Assembly (NCBI GenBank): GCA_036927565.1
Contig: JAYESD010000001.1
Location: 34,075,146 to 34,139,145 of the forward strand
Length of the DNA stretch: 64,000 bases
Source of the DNA: Tuctoria greenei
Taxonomy: Eukaryota > Streptophyta > Magnoliopsida > Poales > Poaceae
Direction: 5' to 3'
Part shown: positions 55,773 through 64,000 of the stretch, in pieces
Numbering within the stretch: the first letter of the stretch is position 1
Layout: each line of letters starts with the position of its first letter
The notes under the pieces: model-generated
The model's database searches: none
The model's input: only the letters and a program-made list of their open reading frames with translations
What the model was told of the DNA's origin: nothing
Translations under genes and position numbers: made by a program

Positions 55773-56191
55773 GGCTCAGCAATGCACATGCACCAGAAGG
55801 AAGATCTTGTGCTGGACCGGTCCCTCGATCTGGTTGGTACAGGGGACAACGAACATCCAAACAAATTCGATCGGCTCGCCAGATGCTACGGAAATTAAAA
55901 CGTCCTAGTCCTCCGTAGCGATCGATCCCGTGAAGAACCGACTTTGATTTTGCACGTATGTTCCGGGGAACAGTGTAATCAGGCAAGCAAACGGTGCAAA
56001 TAGAAAAAAAAATGGATCATCAGCACAGCACGTATAACCTAAGTGTCTAGTGGTGATCCGCAGTTTCGTAGCTACCAAGTAGCCAAAAGCTGTTCAAAGG
56101 AAGCTGGTGCGCTTAGAAAGCAGCCACTGCGCGTGTTGCTTTCCGGTGTTTTTTTTTAAGGAAAATGGAAAACGGCAGGTGTTCTGCATTG

Positions 56192-56332
56192 GACCATCCG
56201 CAGTGATTTACTGGACTGTAAATACAGAGTAGATATAAAGTAAGTGTCTAAAGTGAGATGCTGAAAGTATAAAGATATATTGAAAATATAAAGAAATAGA
56301 GTACGCTTTAGAAGAAACCTATGCAGATAGTC
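56192..56332. repeat. Possible MITE with imperfect 15-bp terminal repeats
   Basis: GACCATCCGCAGTGA at the left and the complement of CCTATGCAGATAGTC at the right match at about 10 of 15 bases. The interior is AT-rich and non-coding. No clear target duplication was found. Confidence 0.35.
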
Positions 56333-56488
56333 TTATACTCCTTCAAAAAAAAATTTAATCGTGTGATTCACCAGACTCACTCGTCACATCAGGCAAGCTC
56401 TCTGCGGCGCCTGCAGAGATGGAACCCTGTGGGGCACCAGCTCTTCCCGGCCAACAGTTTTACCGATTCACTGTGAGTGTCTTCACAA

Positions 56489-56556
56489 CTCCTTCAATTT
56501 CTAAATATTTGACGTTGGAAAAATTAATTTCGTCAAACATTTTAAGATAGAGGGAG
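56489..56556. repeat. Short Stowaway-like foldback
   Basis: 68 bp; CTCCTTCAATTTCTAAATAT pairs with the complement of the end (CTCCCTCTATCTTAAAAT), both leading to TTTGACG. CTCCCTC ends are typical of Stowaway elements. Confidence 0.6.
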
Positions 56557-56628
56557 TAACATGAAAAATGTTTGACATACAAATTGATAAGGAGAGAGGA
56601 GTGAGGAGGGTTACAGTATCAGCACATA

Positions 56629-56728
56629 CTCCTTCCATCACATAATAATTGTCATTTGAACAAGACTTTTAATTTATTTTGAAATAAAAATCTTGTTCAA
56701 AATGACAAATATTATAAGATGGAGGGAG
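56629..56728. repeat. Stowaway-type MITE
   Basis: 100 bp with ends CTCCTTCCATCACATAATA and the complement of TATTATAAGATGGAGGGAG. It is flanked by TA on both sides (56627-56628 and 56729-56730), the Tc1/mariner target duplication. Its arms pair over most of their length (TTGTCATTTGAACAAGA with TCTTGTTCAAAATGACAA). Confidence 0.85.
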
Positions 56729-57158
56729 TAATTGCAATTCGTGGATCTGAAATTCAGTCTGCCAATGTCTTCCTTCTTGATAAGTGGGATAAATCGAATT
56801 AAGTGTTGCTACTTGTTTGCAGTTTCTCTAAAAAAATTCTTCCGTTTCTTTCCCTTTCATATATTGGAACATGTGACAGTAATTAAAGGCTTGTTACCGA
56901 GTACCGACTTCCTTCTACTTCCCATCTGTATTGCCCTATAAGCCTGCACCCTTGCTATAATTAATATATCCTTGTTGATTTGTTGCTTCCCCGTGTTGCT
57001 TCCATACCCCTTTTGCATGCATACTGTGCTACTGATCTGACGTGTGCAATGAGACGCTGCTCTCGTCACATAGCACAGCTTGTCAAGGCACTTGACAGAT
57101 ATGTCCCTGCACAACTTGAAGCAGTACGGCGTGCTTGTGCATTGTGCTTATTGAGTAA

Positions 57159-57227
57159 ATTTCATAAAACTGTAGGTTCATTCACAAAACTACAGATTTA
57201 ATGTGTATCACAAAACCATAGATTCAG
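57159..57227 (+). repeat. Three degenerate units of about 22 bp
   Basis: ATTTCATAAAACTGTAGGTT, ATTCACAAAACTACAGATTT and TATCACAAAACCATAGATTC occur one after another. Origin not recognised. Confidence 0.6.
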
Positions 57228-57822
57228 TGAATCTTTGTTTGTTATGTGATCTTCTCATCCTATAGCAGGCTAAGACAGCCTGACAAATATCCTACGCACT
57301 GATGATAAATATCATCACCGGTTTGACCATTCTCGGCGGCTGCGTCCACACTGACGGTGCTATAGCCTGCTGCCTGTGTGGATGTCATCATACGCATCCT
57401 AGAGGTGCAAGAGACGGCAGGCACGACAGAGCAGGAGGAAAAATAATGCTACTACTAGGGGAATCGATCGGATCACCGCACGGGATCTATCCGATTATTA
57501 AAATAATTAGTCCTTTGTTGTTAGTGACGTGACTATCAACAGCCGTTCCATTTCCATCTGCAACAACATCGTTCTGTACAAGTTGTCTTCGAAAACTTCT
57601 AGCCGTTGCATTGCTAATCTAAAGAGAATTGATGACCTGAAGCACTTTTCATTCAATGCGAAGAAGTTTTCTCGCCAACACCTACTGTTGACCATGGGCT
57701 ATATTACACCTTTATTTTCATGTATCATGTCCTGCATACATTCATATACATTAATCCACATAGAAAAGAACAAGTTTAAAATAAATTAGAAATAAAACCG
57801 CACTTAAGAATTCTGGGAAGTG

Positions 57823-58196
57823 CGGACTAGTCCGATTTTGGTGTGGACTAGTCCGATTTCTCTCTGACCTCGATCAGACTTGTCCGTTTTTCTGCAGACT
57901 AGTCTGTTTTTGCCTCTGTACACTTTCAGACTTGTCCGGTTTTGCTACGGACTAGTCCGGTGTTCGAAGAATCCTTGAAAAATTGCTAAGTCCCTGGACT
58001 TGTCCGGACTAGTCCGGTACTCCAGCGGACTTGTCCGTTTTCCTCTCCGACTAAAGTCGGACTTGTCCGATTTTAGACCAGACTTGTCTGTTTTTCCTCT
58101 CTGGATAAATTCGGACTTGTTCGATATCCAGTGCGGACTTGTCTGATCTCCCTCTGTCCAACTTCGGACTAGTCCGGTCCTTTTCGGAATTGTCCG
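57823..58196. repeat. CGGACTAGTCCG-type palindrome array in second Tekay-like LTR
   Basis: More than a dozen copies (cggactagtccg, cggacttgtccg and variants) in the same position as 2554-2872 of the other LTR. Confidence 0.85.
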
Positions 58197-58363
58197 ATAA
58201 ATCGCGACTCCGAGTTGATCTTTTGTTTCACGACTTGTTTCTTGGGTTTACGTTAAGTGGGTCTAGGGACGTCGTGCCTAACTCTTTTAGAGCCTATGTG
58301 AGACTCTAAACCGACCCCTACTCATCTCAAACTCGAAATCCATCTAACCCTAGCCCCCACCTC

Positions 58364-58371
58364 TATATAAA
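58364..58371 (+). promoter_or_regulatory. TATA box of the second Tekay-like LTR
   Basis: TATATAAA in CACCTCTATATAAATAGCC, aligned with 2378-2385. Confidence 0.6.
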
Positions 58372-58452
58372 TAGCCCCACTCCTTGACTTGATATCTATT
58401 CACTACTTTTCCATCCCACTCAAACCCTAGTTTGTGGAGAGACGCCATCAAG

Positions 58453-59113
58453 TAGGGATGAAAACGGTCGGAAACGGACGGAAAAATAATAAAATTGTTT
58501 TCATTTTCATATAAAATTTCCGGAAACAGAATCGGAAACGATATCATCAGAAACGGTTACGGTATCGGAAATTTCAAAAAGGGTACATCGGATCGAAAGT
58601 ATGTCGATATCGGAACGATTTCAAATTTATTCAGAATCAAGAAATCAAAATATTATTCATCTATAACATGAACAACTTAAGTACAAAATATGAGACAACA
58701 ACTTTTACTTTCATTTTATAAAAAAATTTAATATGAAACGAAATCACTTTAGAAACACATTTTAAAGTAAATAAATATTTGTATGTAATTAAAGTTAACT
58801 TCTTATACAAACCAGTGTCTGAATAAAAAATTTAAAAAATCGAGCTTATTACATGTCAGTCCATTAGGCCCAACCTACTATTCGAAAATTATTCAGTTAT
58901 TGTTCGGAAATTTTCCATTAAAATACGGTATTTCGACAATTCGGTTGGAAATCAGTCCAAATCGTTTTCGTTCCGTTTACCAAATTTCAATGTCCGGTAA
59001 AAAGGGTAATCGGATCGAAAATTTTGGAAATTGTCGAAAATGACAATTGCGTCAGAACTTTTTGAAAACAGCATCGGACGGTACGGGAATTTACCGTAAC
59101 GTTTCCATCCCTA
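58453..59113. mobile_element. Ac/Ds-like hAT element (non-autonomous, 661 bp)
   Basis: Ends TAGGGATGAAAACGG and (complement) TAGGGATGGAAACG, flanked by the 8-bp duplication CCATCAAG (58445-58452 and 59114-59121). The empty site is visible in the sister LTR at about 2295-2310. The left end closely resembles the published 5' end of maize Ac (recalled). Several AAACGG motifs, the Ac transposase-binding core, lie near the ends. There is no transposase ORF, so it would depend on an autonomous element. Confidence 0.9.
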
Positions 59114-60910
59114 CCATCAAGGAGGGAGAAGGAGATCCCAAGCAAGAAGAAGAAGAGGGGGAAACGAGAGAGGATCAAGATCTCCATCAAGTTTCGTTCT
59201 TCATCACCAATTCATCTCCAAGTTCATCATCAACCCTAGATCATCAAGATCCAAGTGTTGTCTCCAAGTTTCTTGATTCATTGGAGTCCTAAACACCTGG
59301 TATAACTTCTATTCTCTTTTCCTTACGTGAATTTAACCCCAATTCTCAAAATTCACGTCGATCTAGAAAACCCTAATATGCTGATCTCGCGCAGTGCGGA
59401 CTTGTCCGGTCCCTAGCGGACTAGTCTGATTTTCCTGGTTAATTTTTGTTGAATTAATTCTAAAATTAGAACTAATCAACTATAAACCTGTATAAACTTG
59501 TTAAAAGCAATTAGAACTAGTTAGTGATCATTAAAAGCAACTCATTAACAAGTTCCACCTTGTATTTGCATTAATCATGCATGTCATGTCATATTGAGTA
59601 ATGTTTGTGCACTCTTTGATTGTGTTTCTTGTCTTGTATGTTTATTATGCGGATTAGACGGATTTGTACTAGAGAGTGCCCCGGAGGATCTACAACACCA
59701 AGAGTTTGAAGGTTTTGACCCGAACCAATCCCAAGAGCAAGGCAAGTGTCCTTGAAGCATATTGAACCAGTTTTGAAATAAATGTTTTATTTCCAAAATT
59801 GCATGCTTGTGTCAATTTGATGGAAATTCTATGGTAGAAAGTTTACTAGATTTGTTTAACCGTCCTTGTCACCTGATAATTTATAGTAGAGAGTCGGGAA
59901 GGGCTTTTTACCTTTTTGCTACACTTAATTACTTGGGATGGGAAAGCAACTATACTATTTAATTAAGCATTAATGAGATTATACTATTTAATTAAGCATT
60001 AATGAGATTATGGTTAATATGAACTGGTTAATATGATATGGTAATGGATGATCTAAGCAAGCCTGGTATGTGGATGGGTTGGATGATATGGTGGTTGCTT
60101 GCTTTAGATCTAAGGACCAGTTCATGCGAGAATATGTCAGGACAATAGTGCCACCACGAGGCCAAGTATGGGTGCGGCATAGCTGATTAATTAGGGCTTT
60201 GCCGGTGCTATTTGGACCATTAAGGATGCTCGGGGAAGGGTAGTCGGATTGGGTTTGTTGATTATTGGTGGGACTACCCTGGGATCCGAATGGCTCAAGA
60301 GGGGGCCCTTGGTTGAAGATGTGCTCAGTTGGAGGCATCGCCACCGGTGAAACCTCAGTGGGGTCTAAATAGGCCAGTAATCCCTTTGTAAAGGCTATTT
60401 TATGATCTCTTGGCCATACACCAAAGGAAGTGTAATTGACATAAGGGAGGTTTCTTTAGTCGCTGACGGGTGATGAAATCACAAACACGTGGGTAAAGCG
60501 GTACAACATTCACAGAGTGTCTAATAAAACTATCATGATAGCCGTGCCCCCGGTTATGAGCGTCTGGATGACCTACATGATTAGAGAGAACTTGGTTTTG
60601 GGGATGGTTATGGTTTGGTAATGGTTATGGTTGGTAATATGGCTATGGATTAATTTTTGGTATTGGATATGATTAATGGTAATGGTCAAATCTGGTATAT
60701 GGATGATGGATATGGAATATGGACTGGTACTAAATTTTTAATAAGAGTTTATGATGAGTTTATTCACATACATATGATATATGCTTTTCAAATGTTTTAA
60801 TGTACTTTTCAGCACTCAACCATTATTATTGTCGTCATTTGTATCAGCTACATGTCATACTTTCCACACTTGCTGAGTACGACATGTACTCACCCTTGCG
60901 AAATCCCCCC

Positions 60911-61761
60911 TGTCGAAGTGTAGCAACGACACTTCCCCAGGTACTACTAAAGTGTAGCCTGCGGAGGTTCTTGTTATGGTTGGGACACGCAGAGATCAAG
61001 ATCAAGATGGCGACACCAGAGATTTACATGGTTCGGGCCGCCTGAGCGTAATACCCTACTCCACGAAGTGTGTGTGTGTTGTATTATGAATCGCTTGGAA
61101 GTGTAGTCTATGGCTCATCCTGGAGTTGGTTGTCCTTTGTATCGTGCGGCTCAGTCCTTTTATAGTCCAAGGACTGGTCGTTACATTATTCACCTGGCCC
61201 GACATGTGGCCCTGGTGTATTAAATTGCCTAATACACTGTCTATGGGTATTAAGCATGGTTAATAGTGTGATAACATGCCTTAATGGCTGCATTACTTCT
61301 ATTAACAGTGCTTTGATCATGTGTTGTTAATACAACATTAACGACACGTAATCAAGTCTTGTAACTGCCGCTTTGATTGTCCCTTAAATGTCCGTGTTGA
61401 AGAAGATCTGCCTGTGTATTCGTTAATGAGGATCCGGAGGCCCCATACGTGGCAGCTTCAGAGCTTCCCACTGCTGGGAGGAAGCTCCGGCATCACTGTA
61501 CACGTGTCAACACCGGAGCTTCCCTCTGTTGGGAGTTAGGTCTGGGGTCATTATACACATCTTGATCGCGGAGTTTCCCTGTAACAAGAGTTTAGCTCCG
61601 GATTTACATTTCACGTGTCAATCTCCGGAGCTACCCATATGAAGGATGTGGGTCCGGTGTAATATGACTTGTGGCACCTGAGGAGGCCTTCAATTTTAAC
61701 GGGTAGACTTTTTTGCACTTCTTGCAGTATCATAGGGTACCTGGTACGCAGGGTATCGACA
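60911..61761 (-). repeat. Tat-D 3' LTR
   Basis: 851 bp; minus strand TGTCGATACCCTGC...ACACTTCGACA, TATAAAA at 61158-61164 (minus). Closest in the window to the Tat-A 3' LTR. Inserted in a C run of the Tekay-like LTR. Confidence 0.85.
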
Positions 61762-62298
61762 GTGGCCCCTAGGCCCACCTTTGGGAGAAACCCTTTGGGT
61801 TGAGTTATTCTACCATAGGTGGGGCCATCCTTGATTCCCGTGCTTCGACTTCAAAAGTCTAGTAATGTGTCGTTGGGGCGATGGTCTGTTGTTAATCAAT
61901 CGCCGCATGGCTTGTTATGAATGCGGCAGATGAGATCTTTTAGTGCGGATATCACGCAATTGAAGGTCGCCAGTTCCCGATACGAAAACCATATTGGTCC
62001 GAGCGCCTTTTCAGGGTGCGGCCTTTGGGTATTCCGCCGCCCATCATGAGAATGGTTCGCCTGGGGTAATAACCTCGATCCCTTCGTCGAGGTGGCCCCG
62101 AACCCATTCATCATGGACGGGGTAGAATTTTGAAATGTGACCCCACTCTGGTTGTGATTTCCATCCAAGCGTCGTAGAGGCTTACTTAAGAAGAAAAGCA
62201 TGCGCGGTTTGGGGACTCTTTACGCTCTCGATCAAACTTGCACTCAAAGCCTCCCAAACTTCACCTAGCTTTCTCTTCCTTCACTCCACTTTGCTGCG

Positions 62299-64000
62299 AT
62301 GGAGTTGAGTCTTCCCAAGAGCCGCCTCAAGAGCAAGGATGATTTGATGAAGGTCCGGACCTACATGGGGTGGCCTAGTGACTCCTTCAGCCACCTGACC
62401 CGCGCCAGCGAGCTCTCGTTCAAGAAGGAGCGTAGTGGAGACATGGTGTACTTCTCTGCGTACGCCATGGTGGGATTGATCCCACATTTTTCTACCTTTA
62501 TTTTGATGCTCCTAGACTTTTATGGTCTCCAGCTGTATCACCTTGGCCCCCATTCTCTTCTTCTAGTGGCGACTTTCGTCCACTTTTGCGAGATGTGGGT
62601 GGGTGTCCCCCCCCCCCCCTGCGTCGAGCTGTTTCGCACCTTTTTCACCATCCATACCACCAGCAAGGGGACTGAGCTTCTTAGCTTCTACTATTTCGTG
62701 AAGCGCAATAACCGCCCCTTCAAATACTTGAAGTCATTTCCTTCCGGCAAATGGGATGACCGGAAGAAAGACTGAGTCATCATTGCAGTGGAGGAGCACG
62801 AGAAGTTGGAGCTGTCCGAAGGCCTCCCCAATGTTGACACTGATGCTTGGAGTGTAGTTCCGGTGCTGTCAGATGCCTTCAACCCCGTCTTGACCAGGAT
62901 CCGTGAATGCGTGGAGGGTGGAGTGACTCCTCAGATGGTCTTCTGCAACTTCCTGGTCAGCAGATGGGCTCCGTTGAGGAAGAGGGAGAAGCTCGTGTGG
63001 GCCCTCAATTGCGTGATGGATGACGACCAGATTGAAACTGGTCTGAAATCCAACTTGGATGACGAAGCTTTGAGGCTTCATCTCAAGAAATTCCAGCATG
63101 GGATAAACGTCGACCGCGACGACTTAGTTCCGCCGGCAGCTTTCCTCCCCCTGAACATGGAGGTGCGGTTCAGCAGAGAGCTCCGGAGGAAGATGCTGGC
63201 GCTTGACGACCTTGGTGAGGTGGAAAGGTGTCCGACCTCCAGGGTGGTAATCCCCGGAGCTTCTGAAGGAGGGCCTGCCTCCGCCCCGAGCTGGAGGGTT
63301 GAAGACATAGGCAAGGGTAAGGGCAAGGAGCCGACCGAACCCTCCAGCCGGAAGAGGAAGTTGAAGCATGCTGACGGGAGGTCCATCAGGGCTGCTCCCT
63401 CTACGACGGCTCCTTCTCCCCGACGGGGTCGGTCCTCTGTGACTGCACCTTCCCCGACGTAGGCGTATTCAAGAGGCGCTAGCTCCGGCTAGTCAACCCC
63501 GGCCTCAATGCCGGCTAAAAGCTCCAGGTTTGGGAGTTCTTCCCAGCCAAGAGAAGATCCAGCCGAGAGGACTCCGGTTGCTGCAAATGGCCCTCAACTG
63601 AGGTCCAAAGCTGTTGTCTCTCCAAACATAGTGGGCTCTTGCTCCGGGCCTCAAAAGAAGAGGTTCCGAGGCGATTGGGGTGGTAGCATCCCTAGGTAAG
63701 CATTGATTGCTCACCTTAAAATGCTAGTCTTGTTTTTGAAGTATCTTTAATCTTCTCTTCCCTTTATTTCTAGGGTGTCGAACAAGGGGTCAGGGACTTC
63801 GGTGCCTATCATAGCGACTGGGGCTGCACATGCCGAAGCTCCGGCTTCAAGCATCGAGCCTTCTCCTCGAGTGGTGGCAGAAGTCGTGACAGCTCCGGCG
63901 CCAGCTGTCGTGGACTTGGATTTGGAGTCCTTGCCTGAAGCTCTCGTGGTAGTGCTAGACCACAGGGGAGAAGTCGAAGATGTACCCCTGGCGACGGTGG
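62299..64000 (+). pseudogene. Tat-D antisense accessory gene (partial)
   Basis: Starts MELSLPKSRLKSKDDLMKVR, then FKKERSGDMVYFSAYAMVGL, FCEMWVGVPPPP, FKYLKSFPSGKWDD. A TGA at 62773-62775 replaces the Trp kept in Tat-A (KMDWIV); the frame then continues to 63462 (VEGGVTPQMVFCNFLVSRWA, a basic KGKGKEPTEPSSRKRKLK stretch). After a frame change, an intron at 63696-63773 leads to an Ala/Glu-rich exon (IIATGAAHAEAPASSIEPSP) that runs off the window. The poly-C run at 62611 lengthens PPP relative to Tat-A. Same gene as 34036-37476. Confidence 0.8.
63696..63773 (+). other. Intron of the antisense accessory gene (Tat-D)
   Basis: Donor CCTAG|GTAAGC, acceptor TTTCTAG|GGTGTCG, 78 nt. Position and both splice sites match the 77-nt intron in Tat-A. 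Confidence 0.75.

Larger units (their letters stand above)
55778..57701. other. Low-repeat island without a recognisable gene
   Basis: The only stretch not assigned to an LTR or CACTA element. It holds MITE-like foldbacks (listed separately) and a short degenerate repeat. Frames such as 56980-57201 and 57507-57695 (minus) show no motif I recognise and no codon support. Left of the nested copia E it is continuous with 41351-41361. Confidence 0.5.
57702..60910 (+). repeat. Tekay-like LTR, plus-strand copy, interrupted on the right
   Basis: Inverted relative of 211-3001. Starts near TATTACACCTTTATTTTCATG (the other copy has TGTAACACCC), contains the palindrome array (57823-58196), TATA (58364-58371), an Ac/Ds-like insertion (58453-59113), a second small palindrome group (59395-59431) and the 12-bp palindrome at 60530-60541. 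It breaks off in a C run at 60910 where Tat-D is inserted. A 23-bp block (about 59960-60007) is duplicated in tandem. Confidence 0.8.
60911..64000 (-). mobile_element. Tat-type gypsy element 'Tat-D', 3' end only
   Basis: Its 3' LTR (60911-61761) and polypurine tract (GTGGGCCTAGGGGCCAC on the minus strand, from 61762) show a minus-strand element whose body continues off the right edge. The visible internal part contains the antisense accessory gene, which therefore reads on the plus strand. Confidence 0.85.

Noticed and set aside
56980..57789. Small frames in the island (56980-57201, 57302-57532, 57529-57789, 57507-57695)
   Set aside because: No recognisable domain, no promoter or splice context; 57529-57789 runs into the LTR start.

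Overview
The window is repeat-rich plant DNA, almost certainly from a grass (Poaceae). It is built nearly entirely of nested LTR retrotransposons of families typical of grasses: a Sirevirus-like copia, dual-RNase-H Tat-type gypsy elements, CRM-like and Tekay/Del-like chromoviruses, and a short-LTR copia. A CACTA end, an Ac/Ds-like hAT element and Stowaway MITEs accompany them. I see no convincing host gene, tRNA or rRNA. The species cannot be named from the sequence. The density of chromoviruses suggests a heterochromatic, perhaps pericentromeric, location (inference).

Layout, left to right. Positions 1-3001 are a minus-strand Tekay-like long LTR with its primer-binding site; the rest of that element lies off the left edge. 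It sits inside the 3' end of a Sirevirus-like copia (3002-10364, minus). That copia sits in the 5' LTR of a Tat-type gypsy, 'Tat-A' (10365-38844, plus). Tat-A is split by a CRM-like chromovirus 'B' (11870-19360, minus, TSD ATGGT) and by a second Tat element 'Tat-C' (24591-33701, plus, TSD GGTGC). Tat-A carries a long antisense accessory gene with a conserved intron (34036-37476) before its 3' LTR. Tat-A abuts the 3' part of a CACTA element (38845-41350).

Next is a short-LTR copia 'E' (41362-55772, TSD GGCTC, unusual TA...CA LTR ends). It is interrupted by a young Tekay/Del chromovirus 'F' (45222-54903). An island of about 1.9 kb with MITEs but no recognisable gene follows (55778-57701). Then comes a second palindrome-rich Tekay-like LTR on the plus strand (57702-60910) with a 661-bp Ac/Ds-like insertion. 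Last is the 3' LTR and antisense accessory gene of another Tat element, 'Tat-D' (60911-64000, minus orientation), running off the right edge.

The most striking feature is in chromovirus F. Between the primer-binding site and gag is an intact 255-codon ORF (48467-49234). Its first 14 residues are identical to the start of histone H3, including the contexts of K4 and K9; H3 K14, K18 and K23 are replaced by R, H and R. The protein ends in a coiled coil and a strongly acidic tail. The following gag starts MSGRGRGRG, recalling the H4/H2A N-terminus, and the same element's integrase ends in a chromodomain-like module. Both start codons directly follow good 3' splice-site sequences. Together these suggest a retrotransposon with a histone-tail mimic. 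Function is inference; the sequence identity is directly visible.
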